DNA of 64,000 nucleotides from Amycolatopsis acidiphila (GCF_021391495.1 NZ_CP090063.1:4154001-4218000); one strand, 5' to 3'. Shown: positions 19,712 through 33,044, counted from the stretch's first letter. Numbers and translations are program-made. Notes: generated by a model from the letters alone, not told the origin.

Positions 19712-20908
19712 TCAGTCCGGCAGCAGCGGCACCGTCGTCCCCTCGTCGCGGCCCAGGAGCGTCGCGCGGGTGACCGACGACGCGCCGAAGCGGGCGCGCA
19801 CGTCGTCGAGGGCGGCGTCCAGCGTCCCGGATTCCGTGCCGGGGAACGGGAGCGTCAGCTGCACCACGCCGTCGTCGTCCAGATTGGACAGTGCGAGGCC
19901 GATCAGGGTGAGCCCGTCGTTCTCGATCGTGGTCCGGGCGGCGGCCACCAGGGCACGTGCCGCCGTGAGGATCGTCGCGGTGTGTGCCGTCGGCTCGCGC
20001 AGGGTGTGCGAGCGCGTGGCGCGGCTGAAGTCGGCGAACCGGAACCGCACCGTGACCGTGCGGCAGACCCGTTTCGCACCGCGCAGGCGGCGGGTGAGCC
20101 GGTCGGCGAGCGCGGCCAGCACGGCGTCCAGCTCCTCCGGCGACCGCCGCCGTCGCCCCAGCGCCCGCTGCGCGCCCATCGACCGGCGCCGCCGCCCGGT
20201 CTGCACCGGGCGCGGGTCCCGGTTGTGCGCCAGCGCGTGCAGGTGCCGTCCCGTGCCGCGGCCCAGCATCGACACGAGGGTGGCCTCCCCCAGCCGCGCC
20301 ACCTCGCCGACGGTGGTGATCCCGCGGCGGCGCAGCTTGCCCGCCGTCACCTGCCCGACCCCCCACAGCCGCTCGACCGGCAGCGGGTGCAGGAACGCCA
20401 GCTCCCCGTCGTGCGGCACGACGAGCAGGCCGTCCGGCTTGGCGACCTGGCTGGCGACCTTGGCGAGGAACTTCGTGCGGGCGACGCCGACCGTGATGGG
20501 CAGCCCGACCTGCTCGGCGACCGCGCGCCGCAGGTCCGCGGCGATCCGGCTGGGCGCCCCGGCGAGCCGGGCGAGACCGCCCACGTCGAGGAACGCCTCG
20601 TCGATCGACAACCCCTCCACGATCGGCGTGGTGCGCTCGAAGACGCCGAACACGGCCTTGCTCGCCTCGGCGTAGGCGTGCATGCGCGGCGGGACCACGA
20701 TCGCCTGCGGGCACAGCGTCCGCGCCAGCCCGCCGGTCATCGCCGTGCGCACGCCGAATGCCTTGGCCTCGTAGCTCGCGGCCAGCACGACCCCGCCGCC
20801 CACGACGACCGGGCGCCCGCGCAGCGACGCGTCGTCCCGCTGCTCGACCGACGCGTAGAACGAGTCGAGGTCGGCGTGCAGGATCGGTCCCTCATTCGAC
20901 ACGAACAT
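19712..20908 (-). CDS. dinB: DNA polymerase IV (Y-family, translesion)
   Basis: About 398 aa. Catalytic motifs are HADLDSFYASVE (D13, D15) and LSIDEAFLDV, followed by the thumb GVGQVTAGKL. QLTLPF near the C-terminus is a canonical beta-clamp binding peptide. It performs error-prone bypass synthesis after DNA damage. The ATG at 20908 and a GTG at 20902 both fall inside a LexA-type palindrome with no ribosome site, suggesting a leaderless or near-leaderless SOS-induced message. The frame stays open upstream to 21256, but that part overlaps other genes and lacks homology. Confidence 0.93.
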   Translation of the reverse strand: MFVSNEGPILHADLDSFYASVEQRDDASLRGRPVVVGGGVVLAASYEAKAFGVRTAMTGGLARTLCPQAIVVPPRMHAYAEASKAVFGVFERTTPIVEGLSIDEAFLDVGGLARLAGAPSRIAADLRRAVAEQVGLPITVGVARTKFLAKVASQVAKPDGLLVVPHDGELAFLHPLPVERLWGVGQVTAGKLRRRGITTVGEVARLGEATLVSMLGRGTGRHLHALAHNRDPRPVQTGRRRRSMGAQRALGRRRRSPEELDAVLAALADRLTRRLRGAKRVCRTVTVRFRFADFSRATRSHTLREPTAHTATILTAARALVAAARTTIENDGLTLIGLALSNLDDDGVVQLTLPFPGTESGTLDAALDDVRARFGASSVTRATLLGRDEGTTVPLLPD

Positions 20909-20915
20909 ATGTTCG
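20902..20915. promoter_or_regulatory. LexA (SOS) box on the dinB start
   Basis: CGAACATATGTTCG is a perfect 14-bp palindrome matching the actinobacterial/Bacillus SOS consensus (CGAAC-N4-GTTCG). It covers the dinB start codons. LexA bound here would block both transcription and the start site. A lexA gene lies at about 49.8-50.5 kb. Confidence 0.85.
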
Positions 20916-21017
20916 CATGCGGGAGCGGTTTTGTGGGACGGAAATTCCCGCCGGTGTGCCGGGACGAGCCCGGCGGAAGTGTTTGCCCGCGCCGTCGCCG
21001 GGGTAACAGCAGCGGAC

Positions 21018-21200
21018 ATGGACGAGCAACGCAACGCCCTCGACGAGCGCGCCGAGACCCGTGCCCACCTCCTGCCCGAGGAGGACGCGGCCGGCAGCAC
21101 CGATCCCGAGGACCAGGCACGCGAGATCCTGCGGGACTCCGACCAGCGCACCGAGGCGCCCGTCCCACGCGAACGCCGGCGCCCCGAAGAAACCGCCTGA
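21018..21200 (+). CDS. Small acidic hypothetical protein
   Basis: 60 aa, MDEQRNALDERAETRAHLLPEE..., strongly hydrophilic, with an acidic middle (STDPEDQAREIL) and basic end. No known domain recognised; probably disordered. Divergent from dinB and 14 bases before the next small gene, so the two look like a pair. The ribosome site (AGCGGAC) is weak. Confidence 0.55.
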   Translation: MDEQRNALDERAETRAHLLPEEDAAGSTDPEDQAREILRDSDQRTEAPVPRERRRPEETA

Positions 21201-21214
21201 GGAGGCGAACCCCG

Positions 21215-21364
21215 ATGGACAAGCAGACTTCCGAGGACGAGCAGGCCCGCACGCACCGCGCCGACGACGCCGGCTCACCGCAGGAGCAGCGTGAGGTCCG
21301 GCGCGGCGAGCAGGGCACCTCGACCGGCGACCCGCACGACGACTCGGACCCGCAGACCGGCTAG
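21215..21364 (+). CDS. Small hydrophilic hypothetical protein
   Basis: 49 aa, MDKQTSEDEQARTHRADD..., charged and probably disordered. Good GGAGG ribosome site at 21201-21205. It shares style with the preceding 60-aa protein. Its stop TAG at 21362-21364 interleaves with the stop of the convergent STAS gene through the palindrome CTAG. Confidence 0.6.
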   Translation: MDKQTSEDEQARTHRADDAGSPQEQREVRRGEQGTSTGDPHDDSDPQTG

Positions 21365-21747
21365 AGCGAGGCGAGCGCGGCGTCGAAGCTGCGGTAGAGC
21401 GGCAGCTGGTCGGCCAGGCCGGTGAGCGCGAACGCGCGGTAGGCGGCTCGGTAGGGCGCCACGATCAGCATCGCCTTCCCCGGATCGAGTGACCGGAAGG
21501 CGTTCACCAGAACGGCGAGCCCCGAGGAGCCGAGGAAGCTCACCCTGGCCAGCTCGACGACCACCACCCGCACGTCCCGGCCCAGCTGGACCTCGAGCGC
21601 GTCGGCCAGCTGCGGGGCCGTGACCATGTCCACCTCGCCGGCCACCTCGAGCACCACCGCGCCCGGCGCCGCGGTGCGGATGACGAACTCCAGCGTGTCG
21701 GGAGCCCGGCGCGGCCGGGGCACGCGGCTCTCCGGTGGTCGGCTCAT
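21361..21747 (-). CDS. STAS-domain anti-anti-sigma factor
   Basis: 128-aa protein; residues about 25-125 form a STAS domain. VSFLGSSGLAVLVNAF carries the conserved Ser that a partner kinase phosphorylates in SpoIIAA/RsbV-type switches. No anti-sigma kinase gene is adjacent; the group 2 sigma factor nearby (23280) does not belong to the sigma-B type usually controlled this way. Start ATG 21747 after GAGGAGG. Confidence 0.85.
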   Translation of the reverse strand: MSRPPESRVPRPRRAPDTLEFVIRTAAPGAVVLEVAGEVDMVTAPQLADALEVQLGRDVRVVVVELARVSFLGSSGLAVLVNAFRSLDPGKAMLIVAPYRAAYRAFALTGLADQLPLYRSFDAALASL

Positions 21748-21937
21748 GGCGTAGGTCCTCCTCTCAAGCCTGGCACCCGCGGGCGGCTGATGGCTCAACC
21801 GCGGTGCAAGAAGCGTAACGACAGCCACCGTGCCCGCACCACTCGCCGGGTACGGTCCGACCCCCGATCCGGGGGTTTTCCGGCGCGGCTGAGGGCAACC
21901 CCTTCACCCTGTCGTTGCCCGCAGGTATGGAGTGAAC

Positions 21938-22066
21938 ATGGACATCATCACGCCTCGACAGCCCAGCCGCCTCGAAAGCGAACCTGGCCAGCAGGTCCCG
22001 GTGCCGACGGAGCCGGTCTCCGACGACGCGGAGTTCGAACCCACCATCGTGCGCGGCCGGGAATGA
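21938..22066 (+). CDS. Possible 42-aa hypothetical peptide
   Basis: MDIITPRQPSRLESEPGQQ... ending FEPTIVRGRE. Acidic, no membrane segment. GGAG lies five bases before the ATG. It fills the space between the divergent STAS gene and the palindrome-rich GNAT promoter. Support is only the start signal and sensible composition. Confidence 0.4.
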   Translation: MDIITPRQPSRLESEPGQQVPVPTEPVSDDAEFEPTIVRGRE

Positions 22067-22070
22067 GACT

Positions 22071-22084
22071 ATGACAGCTGTCAT
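22071..22084. promoter_or_regulatory. TetR operator-like palindrome, site 1
   Basis: ATGACAGCTGTCAT, a perfect 14-bp palindrome 49 bp upstream of an identical copy at 22120. Confidence 0.75.
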
Positions 22085-22119
22085 GGTGCCCGGGGCCGTT
22101 TTCTGCTGTACTGGGTTTC

Positions 22120-22133
22120 ATGACAGCTGTCAT
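22120..22133. promoter_or_regulatory. TetR operator-like palindrome, site 2 (on GNAT start)
   Basis: A second identical ATGACAGCTGTCAT. Its first three bases are the ATG of the GNAT gene, so a bound repressor would cover the start codon. Confidence 0.75.
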
Positions 22134-22623
22134 AACCGAGCTGACCGCCGGGGACGCCGTGCAGCGGCTGCTGCTCGCCTGCTCGTCGCAGAGCCTGCGG
22201 CAGCGCTTCTTCCTCGGCGGCGAGCCGGACCCGCATGACGTCTGGCGCCGCTACCGGCGGTTCCCCCTGGCCGGCCCGCCGGCCGGGCTCGCGCTGCTGG
22301 CCTCGGTCGGCGGCGTGCCGGTCGGCCTGCTGAACCTGGTGCCCGAAACCCCGGTGGTGGCGGAGCTGGGCGTGCTGGTCGCGGACCCGTGGCAGCGCCG
22401 CGGCATCGGCCTCGGCCTCGCACAGGCGGTCTGGCGCTCGGGCCACTGGGCAGGTCGCACGGTGCACGCCACCGTGCGACCCGGCAACGTCGCCGCGACG
22501 GCCTTCCTGCGACGGCAAGGGTTCCACGCGGTCGCGACCTTCGAGCACGCGCAGTGCGAGTACGAGCTGGAGCTGCCGGCAGCCGGTACCATGACGGCTG
22601 TCATGGAGGAGGTGGCGAGATGA
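22120..22623 (+). CDS. GNAT-family acetyltransferase
   Basis: 167-aa protein with the acetyl-CoA binding motif LGVLVADPWQRRGIGLGLA (about residues 84-102) and a C-terminal NVAATAFLRRQGF segment. It probably acetylates a small amine or protein; substrate unknown. No ribosome site precedes the ATG, which lies inside a palindrome, so leaderless translation is likely. Its stop overlaps the TetR start (ATGA); the pair forms a two-gene, likely self-regulated operon. Confidence 0.85.
   Translation: MTAVITELTAGDAVQRLLLACSSQSLRQRFFLGGEPDPHDVWRRYRRFPLAGPPAGLALLASVGGVPVGLLNLVPETPVVAELGVLVADPWQRRGIGLGLAQAVWRSGHWAGRTVHATVRPGNVAATAFLRRQGFHAVATFEHAQCEYELELPAAGTMTAVMEEVAR
22591..22604. promoter_or_regulatory. 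TetR operator-like palindrome, site 3 (inside GNAT gene end)
   Basis: ATGACGGCTGTCAT differs from the two upstream sites by one base and lies 16 bases before the TetR start. It codes for MTAV, the same residues as the GNAT start, so the repeat is at DNA level in the same frame. Confidence 0.5.
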
Positions 22624-23198
22624 CCCGGCCTGCCCGCGAGCGGATGGTGTTCAGTGCTGCGCAGCTGATCAGGACCCAGGGCGTCAGCGGGACCGGGATG
22701 CGTGACGTCGTGGCACACGCCGAGGCCCCCCGCGGCTCGCTGCAGCACTACTTCCCCGGCGGCAAGGAGCAGCTCGTCGACGAGGCGCTCGCCTGGGCGG
22801 GCTCCTACGCCGCCCGCAAGGTCCGCCGGTATGCCGCGGCACTGACGGAGCCCACGCCCGGCAAGCTGTTCGAGGCGATGGCCGGGCAGTGGCGCGAGGA
22901 GTTCACCAGTGCGGGATTCGCCGCCGGCTGCCCCCTCGTCGCGGCGACGGCGGACAGCGCCGCCGCGAGCGAACGGCTGCGCGCCGCGGTCAGCAGGGCG
23001 TTCGAGGGCTGGCAGGAGCCGGTGGCCGGGGAGCTGCGGCGGATGGGCGTCCCGGCGGCGCGCAGCGCGTCGCTCGCGCTGCTGATGATCAGCGCACTGG
23101 AAGGCGCGATCGTGCTGGCCCGCGCGCACCAGGACCTGGCCCCGCTCGACGCCGTGACCAGGGAGCTCGCTCCCCTGCTGGACGCCGCAGCCGGCTGA
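22620..23198 (+). CDS. TetR-family repressor
   Basis: 192 aa. The N-terminal HTH (FSAAQLIRTQGVSGTGM..VVAHAEAPRGSLQHYFPGGKEQL) is typical of the YxaF/LmrA subgroup of TetR regulators. A C-terminal all-helical ligand domain contains AAGCPLVAAT. Start ATG 22620 overlaps the GNAT stop, after GGAGG at 22606-22610. Three palindromes around the operon are the probable operators, giving autoregulation. Confidence 0.88.
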   Translation: MTRPARERMVFSAAQLIRTQGVSGTGMRDVVAHAEAPRGSLQHYFPGGKEQLVDEALAWAGSYAARKVRRYAAALTEPTPGKLFEAMAGQWREEFTSAGFAAGCPLVAATADSAAASERLRAAVSRAFEGWQEPVAGELRRMGVPAARSASLALLMISALEGAIVLARAHQDLAPLDAVTRELAPLLDAAAG

Positions 23199-23279
23199 AC
23201 AGGGCACTCCCGCCGAATGGAATTCGGAGCACGGTTCGTTCGTTGAACGATGCGGAGATTCCGGAAGGGGGTGATGATC

Positions 23280-24230
23280 ATGGCGAAAAGGACCGAACGG
23301 CGCAGCGAGGAGCCCGACTCCGTGCGCGTCTACCTGGACGCGATCGGCAGGGTCCCGTTGTTGACGGCGACCGAGGAGGTCGACCTCGCCAAGCGGATCG
23401 AAGCGGGGGTGTACGCCGCCGAACTGCTCCGCCGCGCCGACGCGGGCGAGCAGGACGAGCAGGAGCTGCCCGCCGGGCGCAGGGACCTCGAGCGGATCGC
23501 CCGTGACGGCAGCCGCGCCAAGGACCACATGATCAGGGCGAACCTGCGCCTGGTGGTGGCCGCGGCACGCAAGCGGCGCGAGCGGTCGGTACCGCTGCTG
23601 GACCTGGTGCAGGAGGGCAACCTCGGCCTGATCCGCGCCGTGGAGAAGTTCGACTACGCCAAGGGCTACAAGTTCTCCACCTACGCGATGTGGTGGATCC
23701 GGCAGGCGATGCAGCGCGGTGTCGCGTTCAACAGCCGCACGATCCGGGTGCCCGAGCACGCGAACGACCAGCTGGCGAAGCTGGAGCGGGTGGAGGCGGC
23801 GCTGCGGTCGGACGCCGACCACGACCCCACTCCGGAGGAGCTGGCGGAGGCCGCCTCGCTGCCGCTGGCCCGGGTGATCGAGCTGAAGAGCGTGGCCAGG
23901 GTGACCACGAGCCTGGACGTGCCGATCGGCGACGGCGAGGTCGAGCTGGGCGACCTGATCGGCGGCACCGAGGACGACCCGGTCGGGGACGCGATCGAGC
24001 GGGCGGCGGCGACGCAGCTGCTCGACGCCGCGCTGGAGACCCTGCCCACGCTGGCGAAGAAGGTGATTTCGCTGCGGTACGGGCTCGACGACGGCCGTCA
24101 GCGGACGCTGCAGCAGGCCGCCGAGCAGGTCGGGGTGACCCGCGCCCAGGCACGGCGGCTCGAGCAGGAGGCGCTGTCGGAGCTGCGCGCGCCGGACCGG
24201 CGTGCGGCGCTGCTCCCGGTCGCCGGCTGA
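23280..24230 (+). CDS. Group 2 RNA polymerase sigma-70-family factor
   Basis: 316 aa with regions 1.2 (DSVRVYLDAIGRVPLLTA), 2.1-2.4 (NLRLVVAAARKR, LLDLVQEGNLGLIRAVEKFDY.KGYKFSTYAMWWIRQAM), 3 and 4 (AALETLPTLAKKVISLRYGL). It resembles SigB/HrdD-type nonessential principal-like factors. Region 4.2 reads TLQQAAEQVGVTRAQARRLEQEAL, somewhat diverged. Start ATG 23280 is best spaced after AAGGGGG; GTG 23271 and ATG 23274 are alternatives. A clear terminator follows. Confidence 0.9.
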   Translation: MAKRTERRSEEPDSVRVYLDAIGRVPLLTATEEVDLAKRIEAGVYAAELLRRADAGEQDEQELPAGRRDLERIARDGSRAKDHMIRANLRLVVAAARKRRERSVPLLDLVQEGNLGLIRAVEKFDYAKGYKFSTYAMWWIRQAMQRGVAFNSRTIRVPEHANDQLAKLERVEAALRSDADHDPTPEELAEAASLPLARVIELKSVARVTTSLDVPIGDGEVELGDLIGGTEDDPVGDAIERAAATQLLDAALETLPTLAKKVISLRYGLDDGRQRTLQQAAEQVGVTRAQARRLEQEALSELRAPDRRAALLPVAG

Positions 24231-24244
24231 CCCGCAGGCGGACG

Positions 24245-24280
24245 AACGCCCGTGGCCACGAGTGGGCCGCGGGCGTTTTT
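24245..24280 (+). terminator. Rho-independent terminator after the sigma factor gene
   Basis: AACGCCCG...CGGGCGTT stem with inner GGCC pairing, followed by TTTTT (24276-24280). It ends the sigma factor transcript before the LigD-type gene at 24320. Confidence 0.9.
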
Positions 24281-24319
24281 CGTGCGGACGCGCGCGGCGT
24301 TTGCCGCTAGGTTTCCGGT

Positions 24320-25249
24320 ATGGCCAAGGACGAGGCGGTGGAGCTCGAGGTCGGCGCCCGGACGGTGCGGATCTCGCATCCGGAGCGGGTGTACTTCCCG
24401 GCACGCGGGGAGACGAAGCTCGACCTCGCGCGCTACTACCTCGCGGTCGGCGACGGCATCGTGCGCGCGCTGCGCGAGCGCCCGTGCATGCTGCACCGGT
24501 TCCCGTCCGGGGTCGGCGGCGAGAAGGTGCACCAGAAGCGCGTCCCCGCGGGGGCGCCCCCGTGGCTGGAGACGGTGCGGGTGCACTTCCCGCGGTACAA
24601 CCGCGACGCCGACGAGCTGTGCGTGACCGAGCTGGCCCACGTCATCTGGGCGGTGCAGATGTCCACTGTGGAGTTCCACCCGTGGAACTCGCGGCGCGCC
24701 GACACCGAACGGCCCGATGAGTGGCGCATCGACCTCGACCCCGGTCCGAAGAGCGACTTCGCGCGCGTGCGCCGGGTCGCCCACGTCGCCCAGGAGGTGC
24801 TCGGCGAGCTCGGCGCGACGGGCTGGCCGAAGACCTCCGGCGGTGACGGGCTGCACGTGTACGTGCGCATCGAGCCGCGCTGGGGTTTCCACGAGGTCCG
24901 CCGCGCCGCGCTCGCCTTCGCCAGGGAGGTGGAGCGCCGTGCCCCGGACGAGGTGACCACGACCTGGTGGCGCAAGGACCGCGACCCGGCGAAGGTGTTC
25001 GTCGACTACAACCAGAACACCCGGGACCACACGATCGCGAGCGCGTACTCGGTGCGCGGCGTCCCGGAGGCGACCGTCTCGACGCCGATCACGTGGGACG
25101 AGATCGACGACGTGGAACCGCAGGACTGCACGATCGCGACGGTGCCCGGCCGCTTCGCCAAGCTCGGCGACCTGCACGAGGGCATCGACGAGGCCGTGTA
25201 CTCCCTGGACACCCTCCTGGAGTGGGCCGACCGCGACGGCCTGGAGTGA
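24320..25249 (+). CDS. Stand-alone LigD-type polymerase (primase-polymerase) domain
   Basis: 309-aa protein matching the polymerase domain of LigD. Motifs include SHPERVYFPARGETKLDLARYY, the metal-binding DLDPG (about residue 140), TSGGDGLHVYV and WWRKDR...FVDYNQN. These archaeo-eukaryotic-primase-type enzymes extend DNA or RNA ends in non-homologous end joining and related gap repair. The ligase and nuclease domains are absent, and no ku gene is adjacent, so it belongs with the separate Prim-Pol group of actinobacteria. Confidence 0.9.
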   Translation: MAKDEAVELEVGARTVRISHPERVYFPARGETKLDLARYYLAVGDGIVRALRERPCMLHRFPSGVGGEKVHQKRVPAGAPPWLETVRVHFPRYNRDADELCVTELAHVIWAVQMSTVEFHPWNSRRADTERPDEWRIDLDPGPKSDFARVRRVAHVAQEVLGELGATGWPKTSGGDGLHVYVRIEPRWGFHEVRRAALAFAREVERRAPDEVTTTWWRKDRDPAKVFVDYNQNTRDHTIASAYSVRGVPEATVSTPITWDEIDDVEPQDCTIATVPGRFAKLGDLHEGIDEAVYSLDTLLEWADRDGLE

Positions 25250-25281
25250 GCCTCTGGCCCCGCCGGGCCCGCTCCGGGGGC

Positions 25282-25313
25282 TACGGCTACCCGGCCGTGG
25301 CCGGGTAGCCGTA
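25282..25313. terminator. Bidirectional terminator hairpin
   Basis: Perfect 15-bp inverted repeat (TACGGCTACCCGGCC / GGCCGGGTAGCCGTA) with a two-base centre, between two convergent stops at 25249 and 25318. No T run, but position and length fit a shared terminator. Confidence 0.85.
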
Positions 25314-25317
25314 CGTC

Positions 25318-30789
<5,472 letters not shown>

Positions 30790-30986
30790 CGAATCGAGCC
30801 TCACCTAGTTGACGACACACGGACGCGGCCCCCTGGCCGCCCGTCCAGCATCCCGCTTACCGGCCGGTAGATGCTCGTCCGTGGTGTTGCGTGCCGGAGG
30901 GCGATTTTTGTGGGAACCCTCCAAAGGCGCGGCCTGACCGGCCACTTCCCGGCACCCCTCCCGCACCGGTGCCGGTGAGAGCCTGG

Positions 30987-31607
30987 TCACCCGGCTGCTC
31001 GCGGCGCCGGTTCCGGGGCGCGGTGGGCGTGCGCCTGGATGGCCGCGGCGATGTCGGGCAGCCCGAGGACCTCGTGCACGAGGCCGGTGTCGATCGCCGC
31101 GCCGGGCATGCCGAAGTACGCCGAGCTGGCCTCGTCCTGGGCGAACACCGTCCCGCCGCAGTGGGAGACGGCGCGGATGCCGGCCTGCGCGTCGTGGCCC
31201 TTGCCGGTCAGCACCACCGCGAGCGCGCGGGGGCCGCAGGTGACGGCGAGGGTGGCCAGCAGCAGGTCGGCCGAGGGCCGGTACGGCGGCGCGTTCCCGA
31301 CGTCGAGCAGCCCGATGCGTGCCTCGGACGTGATGAGCAGGTGCCGGGCCGCGGGCGTGACGAGCACGGTGCCGGGGACGAGCTCGTCGCCGTTGGCGGC
31401 TTCGCGGACCGGTAGGGCCGTGCGGGTGCGCAGGATGGCGGCGAGCTGACTGGGGTGCTCCGGGGCCAGGTGCTGGGCCACGACCACCGCGGCGGGCAGG
31501 TCGGTCGGCAGCGGCGCGAGGACCTGACTCAGCGCGTCGAGGCCACCGGCGGAGGTGACCAGGGCGACGACCGGGAACCGCAGCGCGTACGGATCCGGCG
31601 CGCTCAC
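30987..31607 (-). CDS. Stand-alone CheB-type methylesterase domain protein
   Basis: 206 aa with the catalytic triad layout of CheB: Ser in LVTSAGGLDAL (S19), His in VAQHLAPEHPSQL (H46) and Asp in LTGKGHDAQAGI. CheB removes methyl groups from chemoreceptor glutamates, but no response-regulator domain and no chemotaxis genes are present here. Such orphan domains in actinobacteria have unknown substrates. Start GTG 31607 after a G-rich ribosome site. Confidence 0.85.
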   Translation of the reverse strand: MSAPDPYALRFPVVALVTSAGGLDALSQVLAPLPTDLPAAVVVAQHLAPEHPSQLAAILRTRTALPVREAANGDELVPGTVLVTPAARHLLITSEARIGLLDVGNAPPYRPSADLLLATLAVTCGPRALAVVLTGKGHDAQAGIRAVSHCGGTVFAQDEASSAYFGMPGAAIDTGLVHEVLGLPDIAAAIQAHAHRAPEPAPRAAG

Positions 31608-31656
31608 GGCCGGGACCCCCCGGCTGGGACGGCCCTGGCATCTCTGTGCCCGCACA

Positions 31657-32073
31657 TGAACCCATTCTCACAGACCGCGGCGAGCGTCCAGGATTCGGCG
31701 CGCGGCGGCCCTGCGCGGCGGTGCCGGCGCGGTGGGCTGGAAGGTGGGCGCGGGGCAGCGGGAACACCTCGGTGGCATGGTCATCGGGCACCTGCCCTCG
31801 GCGACGCGGCTCAGTCCCGGCGGCCGTTACGATCCCGCGGAGATGGTGGCGGACAACGTGTTCCGTCGCGCGTTCGCGCTCGGGCCGTTCCTGCCGGGCT
31901 GGAGGCGGATGCCGGCCGAGCTCCTGCACGCGATGGACGAGCCCCTCTCCCCGGGCGAGGCGATCATCACCGGTTCGGTCGTGCAGGTCCCGGTGGCGCC
32001 GGGCGACGAGGTGCGGGCGGACTTCCCCCGGGGTCGGCGCAACCGCTCTCCGGAATCGTTACACCCACCGTAG
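31657..32073 (+). pseudogene. 2-keto-4-pentenoate hydratase/FAH-family remnant
   Basis: The frame reads AVGWKVGAGQREHLGGMVIGHLPSATRLSPGG, then skips to GEAIITGSVVQVPVAPGDEVRADF. These are the middle and C-terminal motifs of MhpD-type hydratases, but about half of the ~255 residues is missing, including the N-terminus. A stop lies just upstream at about 31653 with no start before 31732, and the last codons drift out of the family sequence. It is an internally deleted, dead gene. Confidence 0.55.
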
Positions 32074-32129
32074 GTAACTATGACCGTCCACTCCCGGAGT
32101 TCGGTGACGACCACTGGTTGTAACGAATC
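32053..32129. promoter_or_regulatory. Long-spaced inverted repeat before the TetR gene
   Basis: GAATCGTTACA at 32053-32063 and TGTAACGAATC at 32119-32129 are inverted copies with one mismatch, 55 bases apart. The right copy ends 18 bases before the TetR ATG. Two half-sites could be bridged by the regulator, but the spacing is unusual. Confidence 0.4.
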
Positions 32130-32146
32130 GGGGTATGCTCCGGCGC

Positions 32147-32806
32147 ATGGTGCGAACACGCCGGGCAGCGCAGCCGGACACCGCCGCCCAGCGCCCCGGT
32201 GGCCGCCCGCGCGACGCGGCGCTCGACGAGGCGATCATCCTGGCGACGAGGGAACGCCTGGTGCGCGACGGCTACTCGCAGATGACGATCGGCGACATCG
32301 CGGCCGACGCCCAGGTCAGCCGCCCGACGCTGTACCGCCGCTGGACCAGCAAGTTCGACCTGGTCGTCGACGCGCTGGACTACGGCTTCCGCAAGCAGCA
32401 CGACATGTACACCCTCGACCTGAGCGCGCTGGAGCCGCGCGAGGCGTTCACCGAGGCCGTCCGGCGGCTGAACCCCGCCTACTACAACCCGGACGCGATG
32501 GTGCTGATGGGCAACTTCGCCGGCGAGGCCGGCCGCACCCCCGAGCTGCTCGAGATCCTGCGCAAGCACGCCGTCGAACCGCGCGTCACCCTGCTCGAAC
32601 GGGTGCTGGCCGAGCTGCGGGAGCGCGGCGCCGTCCAGGACGGCATCGACACGCACACCATCGCCACGATGTGCTTCGGCAGCTACTTCGCCGCGTTCTA
32701 CCGCGGCGAGCGCACGAAGACGATCCCGGAGAAGGTCGTCGCCGTGCTGTGGCCGGCGATCGCCACGAAACCCAGACGACCTCAGGCCAAACGCGCCGGC
32801 GCGTGA
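32147..32806 (+). CDS. TetR-family transcriptional regulator
   Basis: 219 aa with an N-terminal HTH, LATRERLVRDGYSQMTIGDIAADAQVSRPTLYRRWTSK (split over about residues 30-70), and a TetR_C-type ligand domain. ATG 32147 (MVRTRRAAQ) is preferred over ATG 32135 because a GGGG stretch lies at usable distance. Its target is unclear: the left neighbour is a dead hydratase gene and the right neighbour a nitroreductase-like remnant, so its original partner may be lost. Confidence 0.85.
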   Translation: MVRTRRAAQPDTAAQRPGGRPRDAALDEAIILATRERLVRDGYSQMTIGDIAADAQVSRPTLYRRWTSKFDLVVDALDYGFRKQHDMYTLDLSALEPREAFTEAVRRLNPAYYNPDAMVLMGNFAGEAGRTPELLEILRKHAVEPRVTLLERVLAELRERGAVQDGIDTHTIATMCFGSYFAAFYRGERTKTIPEKVVAVLWPAIATKPRRPQAKRAGA

Positions 32807-32811
32807 CTCGG

Positions 32812-32960
32812 CCTGGACGTCTGCCCACGGCGGCGACACCCAGCGCCGGCATTTCCCCGCGATCTGGAGCGCGCTGCTCGCCGCGCGGGCGGAGGGCGTG
32901 GGCGGCGTGCTCACCACTGTCCTGCGCTACGAGGTGGGCAAGGTCCTGGGCGCGATGCGG
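32812..32960 (+). pseudogene. Nitroreductase-like C-terminal remnant
   Basis: A short open stretch reads FPAIWSALLAARAEGVGGVLTTVL then YEVGKVLGAM, resembling the C-terminal region of FMN nitroreductases (...LLAARALGLGTTLT...). The N-terminal flavin-binding part is absent and the end is degenerate. I assign the family with moderate doubt. Confidence 0.4.
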
Positions 32961-33044
32961 CGCACGCCGGGCCGCCGAGGGGCGAAGATCGGCATGCCCC
33001 CTCCCGATCGTGCCAGAATGGCGTTCGACGAGAGGGAGAGGCGC

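Noticed and set aside
20909..21256. N-terminal extension of DinB
   Set aside because: The frame is open upstream of the SOS box but lacks homology and overlaps the divergent small ORFs; Pol IV proteins start just before HADLDSFY.
21764..22084. 106-aa reverse ORF starting in the TetR palindrome
   Set aside because: No ribosome site, no domain; the apparent start comes from the symmetric ATGACAGCTGTCAT sequence, and it conflicts with the forward small ORF.
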